A stretch of DNA of 36,032 nt from Candidatus Rifleibacteriota bacterium (GCA_012517355.1 JAAYVD010000085.1:1-36032); one strand, 5' to 3'. Shown: positions 24,332-32,459, counted from the stretch's first letter. Numbers and translations: made by a program. Notes: generated by a model not told the origin, from the sequence alone.

Positions 24332-25207
24332 ATGATTTCCAGTCTCACCGGGTTCGGGCGCGCCGAGCTGACTGACGCCCAGGGTCGCGTGGCCGCCGAG
24401 GTCAAATCGGTCAACAACCGTTTCCTCCAGATCGACCTGCACCTACCCTACGGGTTCAACTGGGCGGAAGGGCAGATCCGCAACCTTCTGCACGAGCGCA
24501 TCTCGCGGGGCAAGATCAACTTCCACCTCGAGGTGGTCGAGTATGCCCCAAGCGCCAAGCTGATCATCAACCGCTCGTTCCTGCAGAACATCCTGGCTCT
24601 CCACAAGGAACTTGAGGCGGAGTCCGGGCGCAGCCTGCCGTTGAACCTCGACGGGTGCCTGGCCCTGTCGGGGGCGGTGAAGGTCGACGCCGACCGCCCC
24701 GACTCCGACCAACTCTGGAACCGCATCCAGCCGGTGATCGAGCGGGCCCTGCAGGCGTTCCGCGAGAACCGGGAGCGCGAGGGGGCGAACATGGCGGCCG
24801 ACCTGCGCGAGCGACGCGAACGGCTGGCGGCCCAGGTGCAGGCGGTCGAGGAGCGGATCCCCTCCTTCAAGGAGGAGTTCGTGGCCCGGTTCGGCGCGCG
24901 CATCCGCGAACTGGCGGGGGTCAGCGGCGTCGACGACAACCGCCTGGCGGTCGAGACCGCCATCTGGGCAGACCGCTCCGACATCTCGGAGGAGGTCACC
25001 CGCCTCAAGAGCCATCTGAAGGAGCTCGACAAAGCCCTGCAGAGCAAGCAGCCGATCGGCCGCCGGCTCGACTTCCTGGCCCAGGAGCTCCACCGGGAGG
25101 TCAACACCATCAGCAGCAAGATCGGTGACCTTCCCATCCTGCAGCAGACCCTCGACATGAAGTGCGAAATCGAGAAGGTCCGCGAGCAGGTCCAGAACAT
25201 TGAGTAG
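24332..25207 (+). CDS. yicC: YicC-family endoribonuclease
   Basis: 291 residues, the usual length. The N-terminus MISSLTGFGRAEL matches the family signature (SMTGFGRAE), followed by EVKSVNNRFLQIDLHLP. The C-terminal DUF1732-like part includes RRLDFLAQELHREVNTISSKIGD, the strongest family block. YicC proteins are RNA endonucleases that promote turnover of some small RNAs. There is no ribosome binding site, and the promoter at 24295-24323 puts the transcript start at or next to the ATG. It heads the cluster with DUF370, rpoZ, a coaBC-like gene, priA, def and fmt, an order known from many phyla. Confidence 0.93.
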   Translation: MISSLTGFGRAELTDAQGRVAAEVKSVNNRFLQIDLHLPYGFNWAEGQIRNLLHERISRGKINFHLEVVEYAPSAKLIINRSFLQNILALHKELEAESGRSLPLNLDGCLALSGAVKVDADRPDSDQLWNRIQPVIERALQAFRENREREGANMAADLRERRERLAAQVQAVEERIPSFKEEFVARFGARIRELAGVSGVDDNRLAVETAIWADRSDISEEVTRLKSHLKELDKALQSKQPIGRRLDFLAQELHREVNTISSKIGDLPILQQTLDMKCEIEKVREQVQNIE

Positions 25208-25216
25208 AAGCCGACG

Positions 25217-25534
25217 ATGAAGGTACGGCTGTTGAACGTGGGCTTCGGCAACGTGGTGGTGGCCGGTCGCATCGTCGCCATCGTCAGTCCCGGTTCCGCC
25301 CCCATCAAACGCCTGAAGGAAGACGCCAAGGAACAGGGACGCCTCATCGACGCCACGTATGGCCGTAAGACCCGCGCCATCGTCGTCACCGACTCCAATC
25401 ACGTCATCCTGTCGGCCATCAACCCGGAAACCGCGGCCCTGCGCCTGCTGGGCCGGAAGATCGCCGACCAGGCCGAAGGGGAGACCCCCGACAAGGACAT
25501 CGTCCCAGAAGAAGAAACGGAGGTTGAATCATGA
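25217..25534 (+). CDS. RemA/DUF370-family regulatory protein
   Basis: 105 residues. The core matches the family: [28 protein letters not shown], then [28 protein letters not shown]. In B. subtilis RemA is a ring-forming DNA-binding activator of extracellular matrix genes and is encoded next to yicC, as here. The acidic tail (EGETPDKD...EEETEVES) is longer than in Bacillus RemA (about 87 residues). The gene starts 9 bp after yicC and its stop overlaps the rpoZ start by 4 bp. The gmk gene that often follows is missing. Confidence 0.9.
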   Translation: MKVRLLNVGFGNVVVAGRIVAIVSPGSAPIKRLKEDAKEQGRLIDATYGRKTRAIVVTDSNHVILSAINPETAALRLLGRKIADQAEGETPDKDIVPEEETEVES

Positions 25535-25725
25535 AATTCCGCACCCGCTCCGACATCACCGTCAAGGTTCCCAACAAGTTCGACGCCGTCATGGCGGTTT
25601 CCAACCGTGTCAAGATGCTGGTCGACGGCAAGCGCCGGATGATCGAGGAACACGACGAGAACGTGGTCAAGGTGGCCATGGAGGAGATCGCCTCCGGAGC
25701 TCTCGTTGTCGACATCGAAGAATAA
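25531..25725 (+). CDS. rpoZ: RNA polymerase omega subunit
   Basis: 64 residues, in the short range for omega. [42 protein letters not shown] matches the conserved helices (usually R[YF]xLVxxAxxRAxxL ... AxxEIxxGxI). It binds the beta' subunit and helps polymerase assembly; in many bacteria it forms part of a ppGpp site. The ATG overlaps the DUF370 stop (ATGA). The coaBC-like gene starts inside its last 20 bp. Confidence 0.85.
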   Translation: MKFRTRSDITVKVPNKFDAVMAVSNRVKMLVDGKRRMIEEHDENVVKVAMEEIASGALVVDIEE

Positions 25726-26710
25726 CCCTTCCAGCCACCGGCTCCTCCTCTTTTTCGATCAAGGGCTCGCCAGCACGCTGGCGAGCGATTTGTTGTTGCT
25801 GCTTTCCCAGGCGGGCTTCGACCTGCGGTGCCGCCTGGCCCCGGGAGCCGAACGCTGGCTCCCCGCCGAACCCATCCGGTGCCTGACCGGCCACCAGCCG
25901 GTCACCGGCGGCCCCCTTCCCGGCTGGAACGCCGCCACCGGCGGTGGGCCGGTGCTGGGCATCGCGGTGGTGCCGGACGGCACCGCTCTCGCCCTGGCCG
26001 GCGGCGCGCCCGGCGTGGGCTTCGCGGCCCCCGGGGCCGGCGGTGAGGGTTCCGAGGCGGGCGAGTCCTTTCCCTGGCTGGTCGTCACCCCGGGTCGAGC
26101 CACCACCGGCTGGGCGGCAGGTGCGGCCGGACGCCGGGTGATGGGGGTGATGGGGCTGGGCGACCACCCGGGCGGCTGGGCGGCGCGGTATGAAGAACTC
26201 TTCGCCCGGGTGATGCGGTTTTTGCGTCACCGGCAGTTGGCGGCCGGCCGCCCCGTGGCCGTCCAGCACCTGGTTCCAGAGGCCCTGGCCGGCGTCAGCG
26301 ACCAACCGCCCGGCTGGGTCGACGACCTGCGTCGCCACCTGGCCTGGCTTGGATTCCCGGCGACGGTGGGCCCAGAGCGGGGCGTGGCCCTGCGTTTCCT
26401 CACCTACGGCGGGCCGTTCCCGGCCCCCGGCCGGGCCACCGGCAGGCGGCTGGCCTTCTCCTTCCAGGCGGCGCAGGTGCCGCCGCCGCCCGCGGGAGGG
26501 CTGGCCGTCCAGTTCCTCACCCCGGCCACCCCCGCCGAGGAAGCCCAGGCCCTCGCGTCCCCCGGGCGGCTCCCCGTGCTCCGCGACGGGCAGGGGAACC
26601 TGACGGTCTTCGAGGCGGCGGGGCCGCGGCTGTTCCCCGACCTGACCGACCACCCCGCCCTGTTGCGGCTGGTGGAGCACCTCAGCGAGAAGCCCTTGAC
26701 TTCGGCCTGA
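25706..26710 (+). CDS. Diverged CoaBC-like protein in the coaBC position
   Basis: 334 residues. It starts at TTG 25706 with GGAG (25696-25699) 6 nt upstream, inside the end of rpoZ. The N-terminus (HRLLLFFDQGLAS, AxDLLLLLSQAGFDLRCRLAPGAERWL, then LTGHQPV) lines up by eye with the flavoprotein start of CoaBC (strand, GGIAAYKA, LVRLLxxxGxxVxVxMTxxAxxF, LSGxxV). The C-terminus (TVFEAAGPRLFPDLTDHPALLRLVEHL) resembles the CoaB end. The catalytic His, the PAMN motif and the active-site Cys region of CoaC are not present, and the middle is low-complexity G/A/P. It is likely a degenerate or repurposed paralogue; true CoaBC activity is doubtful. It lies between rpoZ and priA, exactly where coaBC usually sits. 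Confidence 0.6.
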   Translation: MSTSKNNPSSHRLLLFFDQGLASTLASDLLLLLSQAGFDLRCRLAPGAERWLPAEPIRCLTGHQPVTGGPLPGWNAATGGGPVLGIAVVPDGTALALAGGAPGVGFAAPGAGGEGSEAGESFPWLVVTPGRATTGWAAGAAGRRVMGVMGLGDHPGGWAARYEELFARVMRFLRHRQLAAGRPVAVQHLVPEALAGVSDQPPGWVDDLRRHLAWLGFPATVGPERGVALRFLTYGGPFPAPGRATGRRLAFSFQAAQVPPPPAGGLAVQFLTPATPAEEAQALASPGRLPVLRDGQGNLTVFEAAGPRLFPDLTDHPALLRLVEHLSEKPLTSA

Positions 26711-26732
26711 CAAAAGACCCATCCTGGGTCCG

Positions 26733-29123
26733 ATGCGCTGGTTCCTCGACGTCTCGCTTCCCCTCAACCTGGGGCGCACTTCCCTCACCTACCACCTCGA
26801 CGGCGGCGACCCCATCGGGCTTGAGGTCGGCAGCCGGGTCGTCGTGCCGCTCGTCAACCGCCTGGTCGTCGGCTACGTGACGGCCATCGGCACCGCCGCC
26901 CCCGCCTTCGCCACCACCGCGGTGCGCCAGGTGCTCGACCCGCTTCCCCTGCTGACTCCCGAACTGGTCGCGCTCGGCCTGTGGATGGCGGAGGCCTTCG
27001 TCTGCAGCCCGGGCGAGGCGTTCAACTGCATGCTCCCGGGGGGCCTGAAGCAGCAGGTGGGGCGGTTCGTCAGCCCCGGCCCGGAACGGCCGGTTCCCCC
27101 CACGCCGGAGCGGCTCTGGCTCGAGGAGCGCGGCCGCGCCCCCTGGAAGGCCTTCTGCGACGAGTTTCCGAAAGCGGGGCGGGCGATGGCCGACTGGGTC
27201 CGGCGGGGCTGGGTCGTGCTCGAGCACGAGGTCAGCAAGGCGGCGGGCCCCCGGCTGGTCACCGTGGTGTCGGTGCCCGCCGACACCCCGCTGGCGCTGG
27301 AATTACTGACTCCCAAGGAGCGGCTGGCCGTCGAGTGCCTGCTGCGGGTCAACACCCCCCTCCCCCCCACCTATCTGGCCCGCCAGGCCGGGGTCGGCGA
27401 AGGCGTGGTCAGGAACCTCGTGCGGAAGGGGATCCTCACCGCGCGCCAGGAGCGGGTTCTGCGGCAGGTCGACAATGCCCTGCGCGGCCCGGCCGCCGCC
27501 GACCCGCTTGTGGCCCTGTCGGCCGAGCAGGAGACCGCCCTGTCGGTGATCCGGGCGGCGGCCGCCGCCGATCGGAAACCGGTGCTGCTCCACGGGGTGA
27601 CCTGTTCCGGCAAGACCGAGGTCTACCTGCGGTGGGTGGCCGAGGAGATGGCGGCGGGACGCGGGGCGATCGTGCTGGTGCCGGAGATCGCGCTGACCCC
27701 GCAGATGGTGACGCGGTTCCGCAGCCGCTTCGGGAACCGGGTGGCCATCCTGCACAGCCGCCTGTCGGAAGGGGAGCGGTTCGACCAGTGGGAGCAGATC
27801 AGGCGCGGCGCCTCCCCGGTGGTGGTCGGGGCCCGGTCGGCCGTGTTCGCGCCAGTGCCGCGGCTGGGCACCATCATCCTCGACGAGGAGGGGGAGTCGA
27901 GCTTCAAGCAGGCCGACGTGCCCCGCTACCACGCCCGCGAGGTGGCCCGCCGCCGGGGTCTTCTGGAAAACGCTCTGCTGATCATGGGCTCGGCCACCCC
28001 TTCGCTGGACACCTACCATCTGGCGACCACCGGCACCTACCAACTGGTCGAGATGAAGCACCGGGTCGCCGATCGCCGGCCCCCGCAGGTCGAGGTCGTC
28101 GACATGCGCCACGAGCTGGTGACCAAGCAGAACCGGAGCATGTTCTCGGGCGCGCTGAGCCGGGCCCTCGAGCGCACCCTGGCCGCCGGCAAGCAGGCCA
28201 TCCTCTTTCTGAACCGGCGCGGGTTCAGCAGTTTCGTGTTCTGCCGGGCCTGCGGGCAGACCCTCGAGTGCTCGCGGTGCCAGGTCTCCCTCGTCTACCA
28301 CAGCGGCAGCCGCATCCTGCGCTGCCACTACTGCGGTGAGGCCCGCCCCCTCCCCACCACCTGCCCGTCCTGCGCCAGCACCGCCATCAAGTATTTCGGG
28401 GCCGGCACCCAGCGCATCGAGGCCGAGGCCCGCCGGTATTTCCCGCAGGCCCGCCTCGCCCGGATCGATTCCGACACCACCAGCGCGAAGGGCAGCCTGG
28501 AGGCCATGCTGTCGAAGTTCGGGGCCCGCGAGATCGACATCCTGATCGGCACCCAGATGGTGGCAAAGGGCCTCGACTTCCCCGACGTCACCCTGGTCGG
28601 CATCCTGGCGGCCGACAGCCTGCTGCGGCTGCCCGACTTCCGGGCGGCCGAGCGCAACTTCGCCCTGCTGTCCCAGGTGGCGGGGCGGGCCGGCCGCGGC
28701 GACACCCCCGGCACCGTCATCCTGCAGACGTATGCCCCTGGGCACCACTCGATCCGGTATGCCCTGACCGAGGACTACCTGGGCTTTTTCCGCGAGGAAC
28801 TGCCGCACCGCCAGGCGAGCGGGTTCCCGCCCTTCCGGCAGGTGGCCACCGTCCTGGTCCAGGCCCCGACCGCCGAACGCGGCGAGGCGGCGGCCACGGC
28901 CTTCCGCGACCGCCTGGCGGCCGGAGGGCGGCTGGACCCGGCCGGCATCCTGGGCCCCGCGCCCGCCCCCATCCCGCGGATCAACGAGTTGTTCCGCTTC
29001 CAGATCCTGCTGAAGGACGCCAGCCGCGACCGGCTGGCCGAAGCCCTGCGCCTGGCCATGGCCGAGCCGGTCCCCTCGGGCATCCGCCTCGCGGTCGACC
29101 TCGACCCCTGGTTCGCCCTCTGA
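26733..29123 (+). CDS. priA: Primosomal replication restart helicase PriA
   Basis: 796 residues, full length for the family. The order is: N-terminal 3'-DNA-end binding domain (about 1-100), winged helix, helicase lobe 1 with Walker A G288-V-T-C-S-G-K294-T, motif II D384-E-E-G, GSATPS, zinc-binding insert with paired CxxC (CRACG, CSRC, CHYCG, CPSC), and lobe 2 with GTQMVAKGLDFP and QVAGRAGRG. It reloads the replisome at stalled forks. The usual DEEH box is DEEG here (residue 387), and the Walker A glycine in GVTGSGKT is cysteine. All other motifs are intact. The gene starts 22 bp after the CoaBC-like gene. Confidence 0.95.
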   Translation: MRWFLDVSLPLNLGRTSLTYHLDGGDPIGLEVGSRVVVPLVNRLVVGYVTAIGTAAPAFATTAVRQVLDPLPLLTPELVALGLWMAEAFVCSPGEAFNCMLPGGLKQQVGRFVSPGPERPVPPTPERLWLEERGRAPWKAFCDEFPKAGRAMADWVRRGWVVLEHEVSKAAGPRLVTVVSVPADTPLALELLTPKERLAVECLLRVNTPLPPTYLARQAGVGEGVVRNLVRKGILTARQERVLRQVDNALRGPAAADPLVALSAEQETALSVIRAAAAADRKPVLLHGVTCSGKTEVYLRWVAEEMAAGRGAIVLVPEIALTPQMVTRFRSRFGNRVAILHSRLSEGERFDQWEQIRRGASPVVVGARSAVFAPVPRLGTIILDEEGESSFKQADVPRYHAREVARRRGLLENALLIMGSATPSLDTYHLATTGTYQLVEMKHRVADRRPPQVEVVDMRHELVTKQNRSMFSGALSRALERTLAAGKQAILFLNRRGFSSFVFCRACGQTLECSRCQVSLVYHSGSRILRCHYCGEARPLPTTCPSCASTAIKYFGAGTQRIEAEARRYFPQARLARIDSDTTSAKGSLEAMLSKFGAREIDILIGTQMVAKGLDFPDVTLVGILAADSLLRLPDFRAAERNFALLSQVAGRAGRGDTPGTVILQTYAPGHHSIRYALTEDYLGFFREELPHRQASGFPPFRQVATVLVQAPTAERGEAAATAFRDRLAAGGRLDPAGILGPAPAPIPRINELFRFQILLKDASRDRLAEALRLAMAEPVPSGIRLAVDLDPWFAL

Positions 29124-29171
29124 AAAGCGGTGGCACCACTGGAAAAAAGGTGATCCGGATTCAGGCATGCC

Positions 29172-29276
29172 GAAGGGGCTTCGCCCCTTCACCCCACCAG
29201 GGCCGACGGCCCTGGACCCTTTCTGCTGGCGGGGGGAACGCTGACGCGTTCCCCTCGCGGAAGTCCTGCTTCGCGG
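29172..29276. repeat. Array of four adjacent hairpins
   Basis: GAAGGGGC-TTC-GCCCCTTC (29172-29190), CCAGGGCC-GAC-GGCCCTGG (29197-29215), GGGGAACGC-TGAC-GCGTTCCCC (29233-29254), then CGCGGAAG-TCCTG-CTTCGCG with one bulge (about 29256-29275). None has a T-run. It looks like a hairpin-type intergenic mosaic repeat. Confidence 0.7.
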
Positions 29277-29510
29277 ACCGGTGGCTTTGGAACGGATCGT
29301 CGCTGGGAATCGGTGCCGCCAAAAGCATTCGTTTCCCTTTCTGACAGCCTGTTTGCCGTGAACGAGGGATCTCTTTTTTCCGGCCGGCGGGTAGGCGGAA
29401 GACGGGGGTGGAACGCCCCCGGAAAGGCCGGCGCCCCTCCGCGCCCCCTGAGATCCGCTTGGGAAGCGCATGAGCGAATTTTCCTGGTGGCGCGAGGTTG
29501 CGGGTTGTTG

Positions 29511-29516
29511 TATACT
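29511..29516 (+). promoter_or_regulatory. Candidate -10 box for def-fmt
   Basis: TATACT, 71 bp before the def ATG. No good -35 is found, so support is limited. Confidence 0.3.
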
Positions 29517-29587
29517 GGTGGCCGGTTTTCAAAGCGGAAGGCCGCCAGGAAAGGCGGGACCCCGGTCCAACCGACAGGAGACAGGTC

Positions 29588-30121
29588 ATGCAAAGACGCA
29601 TTCTGCACTACGGCGAGGAACCGTTGCGCGAGGATTCCCGGGAAGTGTCCGAGATCAACGACGAGATCCGGATCCTGGTGAAGGACATGTTCGAAACGAT
29701 GTACAAATCGAACGGCGTCGGGCTGGCGGCCCCGCAGGTCGGAGTCAACATCCGGCTGTTCATCATCGACACCGGCAACCAGCCCCTCGTGTTCATCAAT
29801 CCCCGCATCCTCAAATCGTCGGGGAAGGAGTGCGCCGAGGAAGGGTGCCTGTCCTTTCCCGGGTTGCGTGAAAAGGTCGAGCGGGCCCAGCGGGTGACCG
29901 CACGGGCGACCGACCTCGAGGGCGGCGAGTTCGAGGTGCAGGCCGAGGGGCTGGTGGCCCGGGCCATCCAGCACGAACTCGACCACCTCGACGGCGTGCT
30001 GTTCGTCGACCGGATCTCCAAGGCCCGGCGGCTGCAGATCAGGCGCGAACTCGAACTCCTGGCGGCGGGCGAGTCGCTGGAGACGGAAGAGGACCTCGAC
30101 CAGGAAGAAGACCAAGGCTGA
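29588..30121 (+). CDS. def: Peptide deformylase
   Basis: 177 residues. ATG 29588 has AGGAG (29576-29580) 7 nt upstream; the frame is open from 29498 but the family starts here (MQRRILHYGEEPLR). All three motifs are present: G43-V-G-L-A-A-P-Q-V-G52, E85-G-C87-L-S and H129-E-L-D-H133, giving the Cys/His/His metal site and catalytic Glu130. It removes the formyl group from new proteins in the cytoplasm. A charged C-terminal tail (EDLDQEEDQG) is extra. fmt follows after 19 bp, the usual pairing. Confidence 0.96.
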   Translation: MQRRILHYGEEPLREDSREVSEINDEIRILVKDMFETMYKSNGVGLAAPQVGVNIRLFIIDTGNQPLVFINPRILKSSGKECAEEGCLSFPGLREKVERAQRVTARATDLEGGEFEVQAEGLVARAIQHELDHLDGVLFVDRISKARRLQIRRELELLAAGESLETEEDLDQEEDQG

Positions 30122-30140
30122 AGGCCGGGCGGGCCACCTC

Positions 30141-31100
30141 ATGACCGTCTTTCCGCTGTTGCCGCCGCATTCCGTGGTGTTCATGGGATGCCCGGATTTC
30201 GCCGTCCCCTCCCTCGACGCCCTGCACGCGCACCCCGACTTCCGGGTGACCGCCGTGTATTGCATGCCGGATCGCCCCAAGGGCCGTGGCCACCGCGAGA
30301 CGATGACCCCGGTCAAGAAGCGGGCCCTCGAACTGGGTCTGCCCGTCCTGACGCCCGCCTCCTTCCGGCGAGACCCCGAGGCGGTGGCCCATCTCCGAGG
30401 GCTGGCACCGCGGTTCCTGGTGGTGGTGGCCTACGGGCTGATTTTGCCACGGGAGGTGCTCGAGGCGGCGAGCCTCGCCCCGGTCAACCTCCACGCCTCC
30501 CTGCTGCCCCGCTACCGTGGCCCTTCCCCGATCCACCACGCCATCCTGAACGGCGACCCGGTGACCGGGAACACCGTGATGGTGATGAACGAGAAGATGG
30601 ACGAGGGCGACATCCTCGCTGCCGAGGATCTGCCCATCGGCCCCGACGAATCGCTGGCCTCCCTGCATGACCGGCTGGCTGAGCGCGGGGCCCCCCTGTT
30701 GGTGGAATCCCTGCGCGGGCTGGCCGCCGGCGACCTGCGGCCGCGACCCCAGGACCACGCGCAGGCCACCTACACCGCCAAGATCACCCCCGAGCTGGCC
30801 CGCCTCGACTGGGCGAAACCGGCCGGGACTCTCCGCAACCTGGTGCGGGCCATGACCCCCTGCCCCGGCGCCTGGACGGAACACGCCGGCGAACGGCTGA
30901 AGATCGGCCAGGTGGCCGTCGGCGGGTCTACGGCCGCGACGCCCGGCACCATCCTGCGGGCCGACCCGGCCACCGGCCTGCAGATCGCCTGCGGGGAAGG
31001 GACCTCCCTCGAGATCCTCGTCATGCAGCGGCCGGGCAAGTCCCCTCAGCCGATCAGGGAGTTCCTCCGGGGGTTTTCCTTCCGCACCCCGGTCATCTGA
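30141..31100 (+). CDS. fmt: Methionyl-tRNA formyltransferase
   Basis: 319 residues, the usual size. The N-terminal domain has VVFMGCPDFAVPSLDAL and the formyl-THF catalytic segment VNLHASLLPRYRG (N116, H118, S120), with the catalytic Asp region MDEGDIL later. The C-terminal OB-like domain contains ITPELARLDW and VRAMTPCPGAW. It formylates Met-tRNA(fMet) for translation initiation. It is co-transcribed with def 19 bp upstream. A dispersed hairpin repeat and the rex promoter follow. Confidence 0.96.
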   Translation: MTVFPLLPPHSVVFMGCPDFAVPSLDALHAHPDFRVTAVYCMPDRPKGRGHRETMTPVKKRALELGLPVLTPASFRRDPEAVAHLRGLAPRFLVVVAYGLILPREVLEAASLAPVNLHASLLPRYRGPSPIHHAILNGDPVTGNTVMVMNEKMDEGDILAAEDLPIGPDESLASLHDRLAERGAPLLVESLRGLAAGDLRPRPQDHAQATYTAKITPELARLDWAKPAGTLRNLVRAMTPCPGAWTEHAGERLKIGQVAVGGSTAATPGTILRADPATGLQIACGEGTSLEILVMQRPGKSPQPIREFLRGFSFRTPVI

Positions 31101-31156
31101 CCGCGCCGCGGTCGCGGGCTGGGCCCCCACCCTCAGACCAGGCAGGAGTGCCCCCT

Positions 31157-31230
31157 TTGCGAGGCGCGAACCGGCTCTTTCGCTCCGCCATCCCTGGCGG
31201 CAAGGGGGAAGCCCTTCCGACATCCAGCTC
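31157..31230. repeat. Dispersed hairpin repeat, copy 3
   Basis: It aligns with copy 1 at 12243 over about 70 bp: TTGCGAGGCGCGAA, then TTTCGC.CCGCCATCC, then AGGGGG and CTTCCGACATC. GCGAA / TTCGC can still pair. It sits between fmt and the rex promoter. Confidence 0.6.
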
Positions 31231-31241
31231 GGCAGGGTTTC

Positions 31242-31270
31242 TTGAATTTGTCAGGCGGGTGTGGTACTTT
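31242..31270 (+). promoter_or_regulatory. Promoter of rex
   Basis: TTGAAT (31242-31247), 17 bp, TACTTT (31265-31270). The predicted start near 31277 gives a 25-nt leader to the CTG at 31302. No Rex operator palindrome (TTGTGA...TCACAA) is visible. Confidence 0.5.
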
Positions 31271-31301
31271 CTGCCTGCATCCCGCACTCGAGAGGCTTTT
31301 T

Positions 31302-31952
31302 CTGGGAACGAAGACCCCGCCCCCGCAGGCCACGATCCGGCGCCTGTCGATCTACCTGCGCTGCCTGAACAGCCTGGACGACGAGGGCATCACGGTCATC
31401 TCCTCCCGCGAGCTGGCCGAACGCCTCGATCTCAACCCCGCCCAGGTCCGCAAGGATCTCGCCCATTTCGGCGATTTCGGCAAGCGGGGCGTGGGGTACA
31501 CCGTGGCGAAACTGCGCGACCACCTCATCAAGATCCTCGGCCTGCAGCAGAAACGCCTGGTGGGCATCGTCGGCGCCGGTGGCCGGCTCGGCCATGCCCT
31601 GGCCTTGTACAAAGGGTTCGAGAAGCGTAATTTCAAGGTCATGGCCCTCTTCGACAAGGATCCCCACGTCATCAACCAGGTCTACGGCGAGGCGGGGCCC
31701 ATCCACCATGTCTCCGAGCTGCCGCGGCTGGTGAAGGAACTCTCGCTGGAGATCCTCGTGCTGTGCGTGCCGGCCGAGGCCCTGGCCGAGGTCTTCGACT
31801 ACGTGCGGCTGTCGGGCGCCAAGGCGGTGCTCAACTTCGCCCCGGTCAAACTGGCCTCGACCGACGGGGTCACCGTCCACAACGTCGATCTGGCCCTGGA
31901 ACTGGAGTCACTGAGTTACCACCTGGCAGCCCGGGAGGCCGGCCGACCGTGA
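31302..31952 (+). CDS. rex: Redox-sensing transcriptional repressor Rex, probable CTG start
   Basis: 216 residues from CTG 31302, matching the usual length of about 210-215. The winged helix contains ATIRRLSIYLRCLNSL, SSRELAERLDLNPAQVRKDLAHFGDFGKRGVGY, a clear Rex signature. The NAD(H)-binding Rossmann part follows with IVGAGGRLGHAL; compared with the usual GxGxxG (GVGNLG) it has one residue more. Rex senses the NADH/NAD ratio and represses fermentation and respiration genes. No ATG, GTG or TTG lies in frame between the promoter and the conserved domain; GAGAGG (31290-31295) is 6 nt before the CTG. TTG 31242 is an alternative but would overlap the promoter and add an unrelated N-terminus. Confidence 0.88.
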   Translation: MGTKTPPPQATIRRLSIYLRCLNSLDDEGITVISSRELAERLDLNPAQVRKDLAHFGDFGKRGVGYTVAKLRDHLIKILGLQQKRLVGIVGAGGRLGHALALYKGFEKRNFKVMALFDKDPHVINQVYGEAGPIHHVSELPRLVKELSLEILVLCVPAEALAEVFDYVRLSGAKAVLNFAPVKLASTDGVTVHNVDLALELESLSYHLAAREAGRP

Positions 31953-32010
31953 CCGCCCCCCGCTGCATCCGAACCAGCCTCCGGGCCGGCCCGCCCCCCG
32001 GTTCCGCCCC

Positions 32011-32036
32011 GCAACCCGCTTGACAGCCAGGGTTGC
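32011..32036. promoter_or_regulatory. Inverted repeat around a -35 box, possible operator
   Basis: GCAACCC (32011-32017) and GGGTTGC (32030-32036) are perfect 7-bp arms flanking TTGACA (32020-32025). A repressor binding here would block the STAS-rel promoter. Confidence 0.4.
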
Positions 32037-32048
32037 GGATGCTACTCT
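32020..32048 (+). promoter_or_regulatory. Promoter of the STAS-rel operon
   Basis: TTGACA (32020-32025), 17 bp, TACTCT (32043-32048); start near 32055, leader about 21 nt. Confidence 0.65.
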
Positions 32049-32075
32049 GAAGGGAGACCTTCTTTGGGAGATCCC

Positions 32076-32459
32076 ATGAGCCTTACCATCGAGTGCCAGG
32101 AGCGCGACCACCAGGTCGTCGTCGTCGAGATCCGGGGCGAGATCACCTTCGAAAACTCCGACCTGCTGCGCGACAAGATCAACGAGCTCTCCGACCAGGG
32201 CAAGTCCCGCCTGGTGATCGATCTGGCCAATCTCAAGTATATGAGTTCCGCGGGCATGGGCGTGCTGGTCCACGGCCTGAAGAAGACCCGGCAGGGGCAG
32301 GGCGACCTGCGGCTGGCCCACCTGAGCCCGAAAATGCGGCGGGTCTTCCTCATCACCCAGTTCACCCACCACTTCGCGGTCTACACCTCCCTCGAGGAGG
32401 CCATCCAGAGCTTCGCCAAGTCGGCGACAGGTGAGAAACCATTTCCCTCGCCGAGCTGA
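32076..32459 (+). CDS. STAS-domain anti-anti-sigma factor
   Basis: 127 residues. ATG 32076 has GGGAG (32066-32070) 5 nt upstream. The single STAS domain shows VVVVEIRGEITFENSDLL, SRLVIDLANL and the phosphorylation loop MS57-S58-AGMGVLV; S58 is the likely phosphorylated residue by comparison with SpoIIAA/RsbV. Such proteins release a sigma factor by binding its anti-sigma kinase. No kinase or sigma gene is in the window. The gene ends inside the start of rel (overlap 19 bp), so the two are translationally linked and probably share stress control. Confidence 0.88.
   Translation: MSLTIECQERDHQVVVVEIRGEITFENSDLLRDKINELSDQGKSRLVIDLANLKYMSSAGMGVLVHGLKKTRQGQGDLRLAHLSPKMRRVFLITQFTHHFAVYTSLEEAIQSFAKSATGEKPFPSPS

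Larger units (their letters stand above)
29124..29587. other. Intergenic region between priA and def
   Basis: 464 bp. The first 150 bp carry an array of four hairpins (29172-29276). The rest shows no gene, only a TATACT box (29511-29516) before def. Confidence 0.55.

Noticed and set aside
27303-29471. Minus-strand open frame of about 722 codons across priA
   Set aside because: It is antisense to priA, which carries all helicase motifs; no family features are seen in the antisense frame.
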